Below, in pieces: positions 1 through 7,087 of a DNA stretch of 50,974 nucleotides. The position numbers and the translations under genes are program-made. Source of the stretch: JAQGMJ01 sp036271855 (GTDB taxonomy: Bacteria > Pseudomonadota > Gammaproteobacteria > Burkholderiales > JAEUOS01). The notes under the pieces are model-generated. The model searched no databases and was not told the origin of the DNA. It worked only from the letters and a program-made list of their open reading frames with translations. The stretch is taken from contig DATAZV010000324.1 of assembly GCA_036271855.1 (NCBI GenBank), forward strand, positions 1 through 50,974, written 5' to 3'. Positions within the stretch are counted from its first letter, which is position 1, and each line of letters starts with the position of its first letter.

Positions 1-1
1 C

Positions 2-220
2 CATATCCTGAACGCCAGGAGCTTTCCCGAGAAGGTGCTCGCCGAGCGCAAGGGCGAACTGGAAAAGCTCAAATCCGCCCCCATCATAGTGAGTTGCGAC
101 AACGGCCAGAAGGCCGGCGCCGCGGCGCAAAAGCTGCGCGACATGGGCTTTGCCGACGTCCACGTGCTGCAGGGGGGCTTAAGCGCCTGGCGCGAGGCCG
201 GCCTGCCGGTTGCGAAGTAG
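2..220 (+). CDS. Rhodanese-like domain protein (3' part)
   Basis: The reading frame is already open at the window edge, so the start is missing; what remains is the C-terminal half of a rhodanese domain. The visible part opens with HILNARSFPEK, the typical GHIxxAxNxP segment. The active-site loop is SCDNGQKA, giving a catalytic-type Cys, and it is followed by LQGGLSAWREAGLPV, the standard end of single-domain rhodaneses. The family transfers sulfur via a cysteine persulfide. In Burkholderiales this gene usually lies directly upstream of grxC and secB, as here, which suggests a role in redox or sulfur handling; the exact substrate is unknown. An N-terminal membrane anchor is common in this group but lies outside the window. 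Confidence 0.9.
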   Translation, partial: HILNARSFPEKVLAERKGELEKLKSAPIIVSCDNGQKAGAAAQKLRDMGFADVHVLQGGLSAWREAGLPVAK

Positions 221-283
221 CCCGATGTCGGCGCCCGGTGGGCGCCGCGAAGCCGACAATCTGTTACTGATTCAAGGACTGTT

Positions 284-550
284 ATGCCTGCCGTCACCAT
301 GTACGCCACCGCCGTCTGCCCCTTTTGCATCCGCGCCGAGCAATTGCTGCGCTCCAAGGGCGTGACTGAAATCGACAAAATCCGCATCGACCAGGATCCG
401 GCCCAGCGCGACATCATGATGGAGCGCACCGGGCGCCGCACCGTGCCGCAGATCTACATCGGCGAGCAGCACATCGGCGGCTGCGACGATCTCTACGCCC
501 TGGACCGTGCCGGCGGCCTGGAGCCGCTGCTCAAAGGCCAGGCCGCGTAA
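284..550 (+). CDS. grxC: Glutaredoxin 3
   Basis: Small cytoplasmic glutathione-dependent disulfide oxidoreductase of 88 residues, the usual GrxC length. Seen in sequence: the dithiol active site CPFC at residues 12-15, the cis-proline segment TVPQIYIG near residues 53-60, and the glutathione-binding GGCDDL at residues 65-70. The extra Cys in GGCDD is normal for GrxC. The ATG is chosen because MPAVTMYAT begins the first beta strand. It lies between the rhodanese and secB genes, 77 nt upstream of secB, probably in one transcription unit. The family reduces ribonucleotide reductase and mixed disulfides with glutathione. Confidence 0.97.
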   Translation: MPAVTMYATAVCPFCIRAEQLLRSKGVTEIDKIRIDQDPAQRDIMMERTGRRTVPQIYIGEQHIGGCDDLYALDRAGGLEPLLKGQAA

Positions 551-627
551 GCCGCGCCGACTCTTCCTCCGGTTTTCCCTTTTCCGGCCGCCGCGATGCG
601 CGCGGCCTCTTTTCCTGAAAGCACTCC

Positions 628-1137
628 ATGGCAGAACAAAACGCAGCCCCCAGCGCGGTCGACGAGACCCAGCCGATCCTCAATTACGAGAAGATCTACA
701 TCAAGGACATGTCGATCGAGATTCCGCATGCGCCGGCGATTTTCCTCGAACAGGAAGCCCCGACCCTGGAGACCCAGCTCAACGTCGAGGGGAACAATTT
801 CGCCGAAGGCCTGTATGAAGTGGTGGTCACCGCCACCGTCACCACCCGAATCAAGGACAAAGTGGTGTTCCTGGTCGAACTCGGCCAGGGCGGGATTTTC
901 CAGATCCGCAATTTCCCGGCGGACCAGATCGACCCGCTGATCGGCATCCATTGCGCTTCGGTGCTCTACCCGTATCTGCGCGCCAACGTCGCCGATCTGA
1001 TCACCCGCGCCGGCTTTCCGGCGCTACACCTGCCGAATGTCAACTTCGAGGCCTTTTACGCCCAGCGCCAGGAGCAGGCACAGGCCGCCGCCGACGGCGC
1101 TAGCGCGCCGACCACCATCATGAGTCCCACCCACTAG
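628..1137 (+). CDS. secB: Protein-export chaperone SecB
   Basis: Cytosolic tetrameric chaperone that keeps secretory preproteins unfolded and passes them to SecA. The 169-residue protein matches the family throughout: QPILNYEKIYIKDMSIEIPHAP at the N-terminal strand, then FAEGLYEVVVTATVTTRI, VELGQGGIFQIRNF, and the C-terminal block HCASVLYPYLRANVADLITRAGFPALHLPNVNFEAFYAQR. The start sits just after an Ala/Ser/Glu-rich disordered lead (AEQNAAPSAVDE). The grxC-secB-gpsA neighbourhood is conserved in proteobacteria. No anomaly was seen. Confidence 0.98.
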   Translation: MAEQNAAPSAVDETQPILNYEKIYIKDMSIEIPHAPAIFLEQEAPTLETQLNVEGNNFAEGLYEVVVTATVTTRIKDKVVFLVELGQGGIFQIRNFPADQIDPLIGIHCASVLYPYLRANVADLITRAGFPALHLPNVNFEAFYAQRQEQAQAAADGASAPTTIMSPTH

Positions 1138-1170
1138 GCGGCGCGCCGCCTGCCCGAGGAGCCGATCGCC

Positions 1171-1629
1171 ATGAAATCTGCATCCATCGCCACCGCCTTT
1201 GCGGTCGTTGCCGGCGTCCTGGCCGGCGCCGCTGCGCTGCCGGCCCTGGCCGCGGAGTACCGCGCGGTGGCCGAGCCGGCGATTTTTTACGATGCGCCGG
1301 CGATCCGCGGCAAAAAGCTGTTCGTCGCCCCCAAGGGCATGCCGGTGGAAGTAGTGATCAGCATCGAAAACTGGGTCAAGGTGCGCGACCGCGGCGGCGA
1401 CCTGATGTGGATCGAGCGCAAGGCCTTGACCGACAAGCGCACCGTGGTGGTCAGCGTGCCGGCGGCCCAGGTGCGCGACAAGCCGGACGACGGCGCCCGC
1501 GTGCTGCTCGATGCCGCCCAGGACGTCAGCCTGGACCTGGTCGAGCCGGCGGTTGCCGGCTGGGCCAAGGTGCATCATCGCGATGGCGTGGTCGGCTATG
1601 TGCGCGTCAGTCAGGTCTGGGGCCTGTAG
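1171..1629 (+). CDS. Secreted SH3-domain protein
   Basis: A 152-residue exported protein. It has a clear Sec signal peptide (about residues 1-27, ending near ALPALAAEY) and then two bacterial-SH3-like repeats, at about residues 30-90 (FYDAPAIRGKKLFVAPKGMPVEVVISIENWVKVRD) and 95-150 (VRDKPDDGARVLLDAAQDVSLDLVEPAVAGWAKVHHRDG). The Trp-Val/Ala-Lys-Val at the end of each repeat is typical of SH3_3/SH3_4 modules, which often bind peptidoglycan or envelope partners. GAGGAG lies a short distance upstream of the ATG. It is placed between secB and gpsA, as in several Burkholderiales. The exact ligand is unknown. Confidence 0.88.
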   Translation: MKSASIATAFAVVAGVLAGAAALPALAAEYRAVAEPAIFYDAPAIRGKKLFVAPKGMPVEVVISIENWVKVRDRGGDLMWIERKALTDKRTVVVSVPAAQVRDKPDDGARVLLDAAQDVSLDLVEPAVAGWAKVHHRDGVVGYVRVSQVWGL

Positions 1630-1650
1630 GGTGCGCATGACTTGTCTGTC

Positions 1651-2631
1651 ATGAACGTCGGCATCCTCGGTGCCGGCGCCTGGGGCACTGCCCTGGCCGG
1701 CGCGCTGGCGCGGCGCATGCCGGTGACGCTGTGGGCGCGCGAGGAAGGCTTGCCTGCCGCCATGCGGCGCGACCGCGAGAACAAGCAGTTCCTCCCCGGC
1801 ATCCCCCTGCCCGAGGCAGTCGAGCCCACCGAGGATTTCGAGCTTGCGGCGCGCGCGCAACTGGTGATCGCCGCCACTTCCGTGGCGGGCCTGCGCCCAA
1901 CCCTGAAGCGCCTGAAGGCGTTGCGTTCGGACGTGCCGGTGATCTGGCTGTGCAAGGGCTTCGAGCAGGGCACCGCCAGGCTGCCGCACCAGGTCGCGCA
2001 GGAAACCCTGGGCGAGCATGCCACTTGCGGGGCGCTTTCCGGCCCGAGCTTTTCCGCCGAGGTGGCGCGCGGCCTGCCGGTGGCGCTGACCCTGGCTTCG
2101 CCTTCGCTGGAGTTCGCCGCTTCCGCCGCCGCGACCCTGCACGGCGGCAACATCCGCGTCTATTCGAGCAACGACTTGGTCGGCGTCGAAGTCGGTGGCG
2201 CGGTGAAAAACGTGATGGCGATCGCCGCCGGCATCAGCGACGGCCTGGGCCTGGGGCACAACGCCCGCGCCGCCCTGATCACCCGCGGCCTGGCCGAAAT
2301 GGCGCGCCTGGGCACCGCGCTGGGCGGACGCACCGAAACCTTCATGGGCCTGACCGGCATGGGTGACCTGATCCTCACCGCCACCGGAGACCTGTCGCGC
2401 AACCGCACTGTCGGAAAAAAAATCGCCGACGGCGGCAAGCTCGACGATGTATTGGGTCACCTCGGGCACGTCGCCGAAGGCGTGCCCACCGCGCGCGAAA
2501 CCCTGGCGTTGGCGAAAACGCTGGGCGTCGAGATGCCGATCACCGAGGCGGTCTGCGCCGTGCTGTTCGACGGCGTCGATGCGCGCGAGGCGGTGTCCGC
2601 GCTGCTGTCGCGCGATCAGCGCGCGGAATAG
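1651..2631 (+). CDS. gpsA: Glycerol-3-phosphate dehydrogenase [NAD(P)+]
   Basis: Reduces dihydroxyacetone phosphate to sn-glycerol 3-phosphate for phospholipid synthesis; cytoplasmic. Seen: the N-terminal Rossmann motif GAGAWGTALAG, the CKGFE block, SGPSFSAEVARGLPVA, the catalytic-Lys segment GGAVKNVMAIAAGISDGLGLGHNARAALITRG, and a C-terminal helical domain ending in LLSRDQRAE. Length is 326 residues from this ATG, normal for the family. An in-frame TTG at 1642 has AGGG 10 nt upstream and would add three residues (MSV). I prefer the ATG because the core begins at NVGILGAG, but the TTG cannot be excluded. It ends in a short convergent gap with trmL. Confidence 0.97.
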   Translation: MNVGILGAGAWGTALAGALARRMPVTLWAREEGLPAAMRRDRENKQFLPGIPLPEAVEPTEDFELAARAQLVIAATSVAGLRPTLKRLKALRSDVPVIWLCKGFEQGTARLPHQVAQETLGEHATCGALSGPSFSAEVARGLPVALTLASPSLEFAASAAATLHGGNIRVYSSNDLVGVEVGGAVKNVMAIAAGISDGLGLGHNARAALITRGLAEMARLGTALGGRTETFMGLTGMGDLILTATGDLSRNRTVGKKIADGGKLDDVLGHLGHVAEGVPTARETLALAKTLGVEMPITEAVCAVLFDGVDAREAVSALLSRDQRAE

Positions 2632-2667
2632 TTACGCGGGAGCCACCGCTTCGCGGCTCTCCGAACG

Positions 2668-3132
2668 TCAGGCGCCGCCGGCGAAGCCCAACTGGCGCCA
2701 GGCTTCCAGCACCACTACCGCCACCGCATTGGAAAGATTCAGGCTGCGGTTGTTCGGGCGCATCGGAATGCGCAGCCGGTGTTCGTTGGCGAAGGTGGCG
2801 AGCAACTCTACCGGCAAGCCGCGCGTCTCCGGCCCGAACACGAACACGTCTTCATCACGGAATTCGATTGCGCTATAGACCCGGCTGTTGCGCGTCGACA
2901 GCGCAAACAGGCGCTTGCCCTCGAGCACCTTCGCACAATCCGCCCAGTTCGCATGCACCTGCAGACTGGCGTACTCGTGATAATCCAGCCCCGCGCGCTT
3001 GAGCTGCGCGTCTTCCAGCGTGAAGCCCAGGGGCTCGACCAGATGCAACTGCGCGCCGGTGTTCGCCGCCAGGCGGATCACGTTGCCGGTGTTGGGCGGA
3101 ATCTCGGGTTCGTAGAGGACGATGTGCAGCAT
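2668..3132 (-). CDS. trmL: tRNA (cytidine(34)-2'-O)-methyltransferase
   Basis: SPOUT-class enzyme that 2'-O-methylates the wobble base of tRNA-Leu isoacceptors using SAM. The 154-residue protein has the whole TrmL pattern: MLHIVLYEPEIPPNTGNVIRLAANTG at the N-terminus, LGFTLEDAQLKRAGLDYHEYA, the FGPETRGLP knot segment, and the C-terminal knot RIPMRPNNRSLNLSNAVAVVVLEAWRQ. It lies next to gpsA in convergent orientation, a frequent arrangement in Betaproteobacteria. Nothing unusual. Confidence 0.96.
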   Translation of the reverse strand: MLHIVLYEPEIPPNTGNVIRLAANTGAQLHLVEPLGFTLEDAQLKRAGLDYHEYASLQVHANWADCAKVLEGKRLFALSTRNSRVYSAIEFRDEDVFVFGPETRGLPVELLATFANEHRLRIPMRPNNRSLNLSNAVAVVVLEAWRQLGFAGGA

Positions 3133-3201
3133 GGTGGCGGGTGCCGCGCGCGGGTCAAATCAGCAGGCGCGGATTGTCGCATGCTGCCAGGCCGCTCGGC
3201 G

Positions 3202-3687
3202 TCAGTCGAAAATGCCGAGCACGTCGAACACGCCGCCGGCGACATCGGCGACATCCAGCGCGGTATCGGCCAGGTCAAGCACATCGCCCAGCGCGCTGCG
3301 GTTCGGGTCGTCTTCTCCCAAAGGGGCCGCCGCTACCGCGCCTGCGGCCAGTGCGCCCGCGGCCACCGCGCCGCCCGTCCTGGCGGCGACAGGCGCCAGC
3401 GGCTGGTCGATGAATTGCAGCGCAATTTTTCGTGTGGCCGCGTAGTCGGCGCCGATGCCATGCGCGGCACAGTATTCGTCAAACTCCGGGCCGGTGCAAA
3501 AAATTGCCATCGGCCAGCCGGCCCAGCCGACCGAAAAACTGGCGGCGGCCACCGCCGCTCGGACTTCGCCAGACGAGTACATCTTGCGCCGCCCGTGTGC
3601 CGCGTTCAGGCGCATCGCGGTCTCCGAAATGACCATGCGCTTGAAGCGGTCGGCGATCAGCGGCAGGGGCGTCGTTGGCGTGCTCAT
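3202..3687 (-). CDS. Uncharacterised protein with hydrophobic centre
   Basis: I do not recognise this 161-residue protein. It begins with a soluble segment (RFKRMVISETAMRLNAAHGRRKMYSSGEVRAAV), continues with a Gly/Trp hydrophobic patch (FSVGWAGWPMAIFC) and a second segment with FDEYCAAHGIGADYAATRK. It has a very Ala/Gly-rich stretch near residues 105-122 that could span a membrane, and ends in an acidic hydrophobic tail rich in Asp, Val and Leu. Codon and base use match the neighbours, which supports a real gene. It is divergent from the flavin monooxygenase across a 96-nt gap. No function is proposed. Confidence 0.7.
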   Translation of the reverse strand: MSTPTTPLPLIADRFKRMVISETAMRLNAAHGRRKMYSSGEVRAAVAAASFSVGWAGWPMAIFCTGPEFDEYCAAHGIGADYAATRKIALQFIDQPLAPVAARTGGAVAAGALAAGAVAAAPLGEDDPNRSALGDVLDLADTALDVADVAGGVFDVLGIFD

Positions 3688-3689
3688 GC

Positions 3690-3702
3690 GGGTATATTAC
3701 CC
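3690..3702. promoter_or_regulatory. Palindrome at divergent promoter
   Basis: GGGTATATTACCC is an inverted repeat with 5-bp arms around TAT, sitting 3 nt from the start of the leftward gene and inside the 96-nt divergent gap. It could be an operator or a -10 region for the rightward gene. No partner regulator is nearby, so the role is a guess. Confidence 0.3.
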
Positions 3703-3783
3703 CCAGGGCGCGCCGGGGTATCCCGCAAGCAGATGTGCAACCTACGCTTGCAATCCCGCCTCTGCGCACCCAGCTTACGGCTC

Positions 3784-4788
3784 ATGATTCCCTTATCCGT
3801 CCTCGACCTCGCGCCGATTGCCCAAGGCAGCAACGCCTCGCAATCCTTTCGCAACACCGTCAGCCTGGCGCAGCATGCCGAGGCGCTGGGCTACCGGCGC
3901 TACTGGCTGGCTGAGCACCACGGCATGCCGGGCATTGCCAGCGCGGCTACCTCGGTGCTGATCGGGCAGGTGGCGGCGCATACCAAAAGCATACGGGTCG
4001 GCGCCGGCGGCATCATGCTGCCGAACCATTCGCCGCTGGTGATCGCGGAGCAGTTCGGCACCCTGGAGGCGCTGTTCCCCGGGCGCATCGATCTCGGCCT
4101 GGGCCGCGCGCCGGGTTCGGACCAGACCACGGCGCGCGCCCTGCGCCGCAAGCTGGAGGAGGACGCCGACGAATTTCCGCGCGACGTGGTCGAGCTGATC
4201 AACCACTTCGAGGCGCCCGAGCCGGGCCAGAAAATCGTCGCCGTGCCCGGCGCCGGCCTGCGCGTGCCGGTGTGGATCCTCGGCTCCTCCCTGTTCGGCG
4301 CGCAACTGGCGGCCCATCTCGGCCTGCCCTATGCCTTCGCCTCCCACTTCGCGCCGCAGGCGATGATGCAGGCCATCGAAATGTATCACCAGCTGTTCCG
4401 CCCTTCGGAGTTCCTTGCCAAGCCCTATGTCATGCTCGGCATCAACGTGTTCGCCGCCGACACCGACGAGCAGGCGCGCCTGCTCTATACCTCGCTGCAG
4501 CAAGCCTTCGTCAACTTGCGCAGCGGCCGCCCCGGCATGCTGCCGCCGCCGGTCGCGGGCTATACCGAGCAGCTCGGCGTGCAGGAAAAGGCGCTGATCG
4601 CCAGCGCCCTGTCCTGCTCGGTAGTCGGCGACCCGGACCAGGTGCGCCGCGGCGTGGAGGAATTCGCCAGCCGCACCGGCGCCGACGAACTGATGGTCAC
4701 CGCGCAAATCTTCGACCACGCCGCGCGCCTGCGCTCCTACCAACTCACCGCCGCAGCCTGCGGGCAGAGCGCTGCGCCGACACCATGA
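3784..4788 (+). CDS. Luciferase-like flavin-dependent oxidoreductase (YhbW type)
   Basis: LLM-class flavin-dependent monooxygenase of 334 residues. Seen: PLSVLDLAPIAQG at the N-terminus, LAEHHGMPGIASAAT, IRVGAGGIMLPNHSPLVIAEQFGTLEALFPGRIDLGLGRAPGSD, and a C-terminal MVTAQIFDHAARLRSYQL. These are the marks of the MsnO8/YhbW subfamily of TIM-barrel FMN enzymes. The frame is open far upstream (to 2779), but that part is antisense to trmL and the 3202-3687 gene; the ATG at 3784 starts the conserved domain. Its stop overlaps the next gene's start (ATGA), implying translational coupling. The substrate cannot be told from sequence. Confidence 0.92.
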   Translation: MIPLSVLDLAPIAQGSNASQSFRNTVSLAQHAEALGYRRYWLAEHHGMPGIASAATSVLIGQVAAHTKSIRVGAGGIMLPNHSPLVIAEQFGTLEALFPGRIDLGLGRAPGSDQTTARALRRKLEEDADEFPRDVVELINHFEAPEPGQKIVAVPGAGLRVPVWILGSSLFGAQLAAHLGLPYAFASHFAPQAMMQAIEMYHQLFRPSEFLAKPYVMLGINVFAADTDEQARLLYTSLQQAFVNLRSGRPGMLPPPVAGYTEQLGVQEKALIASALSCSVVGDPDQVRRGVEEFASRTGADELMVTAQIFDHAARLRSYQLTAAACGQSAAPTP

Positions 4789-5222
4789 GCTACGAAAAAC
4801 TCAGGCGCGCCCTCGATGCCGGGTTGTTCGATCCGGAACTGTGCGAGATCGTTCCCCCGCCTTCGGAGGCCGATATTGCCCGCGCCGAGCAGGCGCTGGG
4901 CGTCGCCTTCAGCGCCGAGCATCGCACCCTGCTGCTCGAATGGGGCGGCAGCGATCTGCACGAAATAGTGATTCACGCGCCCGACCAGGTGCATGTGAAC
5001 GAGGGCCTGGTCGAATTCGCCGCCGATTACGCCGGCAACCTGTTCCACTACGCGCCCGATGAAGGCGGCGCGGTCTACGCCGACGACGTGCAAAGCGGCG
5101 AGACCATTTTCCTTGCCGCCTCCCTGCCCGAATTCATCAACGAGCTGCTGCTGGGCGCCAAGGGGGAAGACTTCTACGGCGAGGATTGGGTGCGCGAACT
5201 GAAGGTGCTGGGACTGGCGTAA
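4785..5222 (+). CDS. SMI1/KNR4 (SUKH) family protein
   Basis: A 145-residue soluble protein with the SUKH/SMI1-KNR4 fold signature: PPSEADIARAEQALGVAFSAEHRTLLLEWGGSDL near residues 22-57, followed by acidic segments (NLFHYAPDEGGAVYADD) and IFLAASLPEFINELL near residues 107-123. The start is the ATG of the ATGA overlap with the flavin monooxygenase. SUKH proteins are often immunity proteins in contact-dependent toxin systems, but many are stand-alone, and no toxin gene is present here. Coupling to an oxidoreductase is the only clue to its role. Confidence 0.78.
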   Translation: MSYEKLRRALDAGLFDPELCEIVPPPSEADIARAEQALGVAFSAEHRTLLLEWGGSDLHEIVIHAPDQVHVNEGLVEFAADYAGNLFHYAPDEGGAVYADDVQSGETIFLAASLPEFINELLLGAKGEDFYGEDWVRELKVLGLA

Positions 5223-5247
5223 CCGTATCCGGCCACGCCATGCGCCT

Positions 5248-6225
5248 TTAGTTCAGCGCCGTCGCCAGCCTGCGCCGGTAGGCCGAGACCAGGTCGGCAA
5301 ACTGCTCGTTGCCGCCCAGCATGGCGAACACATTGAGCATCGCCTTACGGGCCGCTTCCTCGTTCCATTTGCGGTTGGTGATGACGATCTCCAGCAGGTG
5401 ATCCAGCGCCTGCTCGAAATCCCCTTCGGCGATCAGCGCCTGCGCCAGGTCGTGGCGCGCCTGCGCGTCCTTCGGGTTGGCGTTCACCTTGGCCAGCAGC
5501 TCCTCGGTGGCGGGCAGGTCCTTCACCGCTTCGAGCGTGACGATGCGCGCCTTCAGGCTTTCCAGCCGGGCGGCGTCCTCGCGCGCCTCGGGCTTTAGCT
5601 CGACCATTTCCAGGTGCTGTTTGGCGGCATCGAAGCGGTCGGCCGCCAGTTCCAGTTCGGCCAGGTCCATGCGCGCGCCCATCGAGCCGGGGTCCAGGGC
5701 CAGCGCGGCCTTGAGCGCATCGATGGCGCCATCGAGGTCGCCGTTTTGCACCTTGTACGCGGCTTCCTGGCGCTTGGCATCGGCCGGGGTCAGCGGGGCG
5801 GCAGGCGGCGCCTGGTTTTCCAGGGCGGCGGCGGCTTCCGGCATCGCCTGGGCGAACATTCCCAGCACCTTGTCGAAAAACGCGCGAATCTGCGGCTCCG
5901 GCTGCACGCCCAGGAACTGGTCGGCCAACTGGCCGCCAACCAGGGCGGCGACGTAGGGAATGCTGCGCACCCGGAAGGCGGCGGCGATTTCCTGGTTTTC
6001 GTCCGAATTGATCTTCACCACCTTGACCTTGCCGGCGTATTCCCCCGCCAGCTTTTCCAGGATAGGGGTGAGGGCGCGGCAGGGGCCGCACCAGGGGGCC
6101 CAGAAGTCGATCACCACCGGCTGGTGCATCGACGCCTCGATCACCTCCGTCTCGAAGGTCGCTGTAGTGACGTCCGTGGTGGCGTTGCTGGTGGTCGCTG
6201 CGGGGGCGTTTGGTTGCGGGGTCAT
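5248..6225 (-). CDS. cnoX: Thioredoxin-TPR co-chaperone (CnoX/YbbN-like)
   Basis: A 325-residue cytoplasmic protein with an N-terminal thioredoxin domain (about residues 20-130) and a C-terminal TPR domain (about residues 150-325). The active site reads FWAPWCGPCRA, followed by the expected cis-Pro segment RSIPYVAALVGG. The TPR part includes QNGDLDGAIDALKAALALDPGSMGARMDLAELELAADRFDAAKQHLEMV. E. coli CnoX has lost the first active-site Cys, whereas here the full CGPC is kept, so thiol-disulfide activity is expected as well as holdase/chaperonin-linked function. The far C-terminus (NRKWNEEAARKAMLNVFAMLG) is a family signature. Confidence 0.92.
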   Translation of the reverse strand: MTPQPNAPAATTSNATTDVTTATFETEVIEASMHQPVVIDFWAPWCGPCRALTPILEKLAGEYAGKVKVVKINSDENQEIAAAFRVRSIPYVAALVGGQLADQFLGVQPEPQIRAFFDKVLGMFAQAMPEAAAALENQAPPAAPLTPADAKRQEAAYKVQNGDLDGAIDALKAALALDPGSMGARMDLAELELAADRFDAAKQHLEMVELKPEAREDAARLESLKARIVTLEAVKDLPATEELLAKVNANPKDAQARHDLAQALIAEGDFEQALDHLLEIVITNRKWNEEAARKAMLNVFAMLGGNEQFADLVSAYRRRLATALN

Positions 6226-6321
6226 GGCCTTGCTCGTCTTGTTGGAATTTGAAGCGGAATTCGATAGATGGGCGCCCGGCGCGCCTGTTTCAAGCCGCGC
6301 CGGCCGGACAGGAAGCGGATT

Positions 6322-7071
6322 TTAAGCCTTCGCGGGCGCCATCGCCGCCGGCAGGGTGCGCGCCAGCACCCAGTTGGTGACGCGCACCGCGCCGGCCTTC
6401 TTCAAAGTCCTGGCCATTTCGTTCAGGGTGCTGCCGGTGGTCATGACGTCGTCGACCACCGCCACCGAGAGGCCATCGAAGCGCCGCGCCGCCGTGTAGG
6501 CGCCGCGGATGTTCTTCGCACGCTCCTTCCACGGCAGCTCGGCCTGCGGCGGCGCGTGCTTGTGGCGCGTCACCGCCTGCGCATCCAGTTTCAGGTGGTG
6601 CTGCCGCGCCAGCAGGCGTGCCAGCGCGTGCGCCTGGTTATAGCCGCGCTCGGCCAGGCGCGGCGCCGCCAGCGGCGTGGCGATGACCAGGTCGACGGCG
6701 GCGTTTTCATCGTTCAACGCCTCTCCCAGCAGGGCGGCGAAGCTGCGCGCCAGGCCCAGCCGACCCTGGTACTTGAAGGCCTGGATCGCCGCGTCCAGCG
6801 GATAGCCGTAGGCCAGCGCCGCCACCGTGGCATCGTAATGCGGCTTTTCGCTCAGGCAGCGCCCGCACAGGTTGCCGGCCGGCGAGGGCAGGGCGCAGCA
6901 GCGGCAGCGTGCCTGCGGCAGGCGCGGCAGGGCGGCGCTGCAAGGTGCGCACAGGGCCGAGGGACTTGCCATGCCGCAGAAATAGCAGTCCTGGGTGCGC
7001 ATTTGCGCCAGCAAGGCGCCCAGCATGCCGCGCATGCCGGGGGCGTCGGAAGCATAGGCGGGGCGACTCAT
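6322..7071 (-). CDS. comF: ComF family phosphoribosyltransferase-like protein
   Basis: A 249-residue protein with an N-terminal zinc-ribbon-like region (CYFCGM, LCAPC, CRCCALP, LCGRC; about residues 28-75) and a PRTase-type domain. The PRPP-binding loop is VAVVDDVMTTGSTLNEMA near residues 207-224, preceded by APRLAERGYNQAHALARLLA, the ComF hallmark. ComF supports uptake or processing of transformed DNA in competent bacteria. The frame continues upstream to 7404 only as antisense of the monooxygenase; MSRPAYASDAPG is the likely start. It lies 16 nt downstream of the monooxygenase gene. Confidence 0.93.
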   Translation of the reverse strand: MSRPAYASDAPGMRGMLGALLAQMRTQDCYFCGMASPSALCAPCSAALPRLPQARCRCCALPSPAGNLCGRCLSEKPHYDATVAALAYGYPLDAAIQAFKYQGRLGLARSFAALLGEALNDENAAVDLVIATPLAAPRLAERGYNQAHALARLLARQHHLKLDAQAVTRHKHAPPQAELPWKERAKNIRGAYTAARRFDGLSVAVVDDVMTTGSTLNEMARTLKKAGAVRVTNWVLARTLPAAMAPAKA

Positions 7072-7087
7072 GATGGCGCGCCCCGGC

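Noticed and set aside
1024..2469. Long minus-strand frame of 481 codons opposite the SH3 and gpsA genes
   Set aside because: Its translation is His/Arg/Gly/Ala-rich with no domain, and it lies fully antisense to secB end, SH3 and gpsA, which are well-supported. This is a usual artefact of high GC.
4785..5222. SUKH protein as immunity gene of a toxin system
   Set aside because: No toxin, secretion or Rhs/CDI gene is in the window; its only partner is an oxidoreductase.
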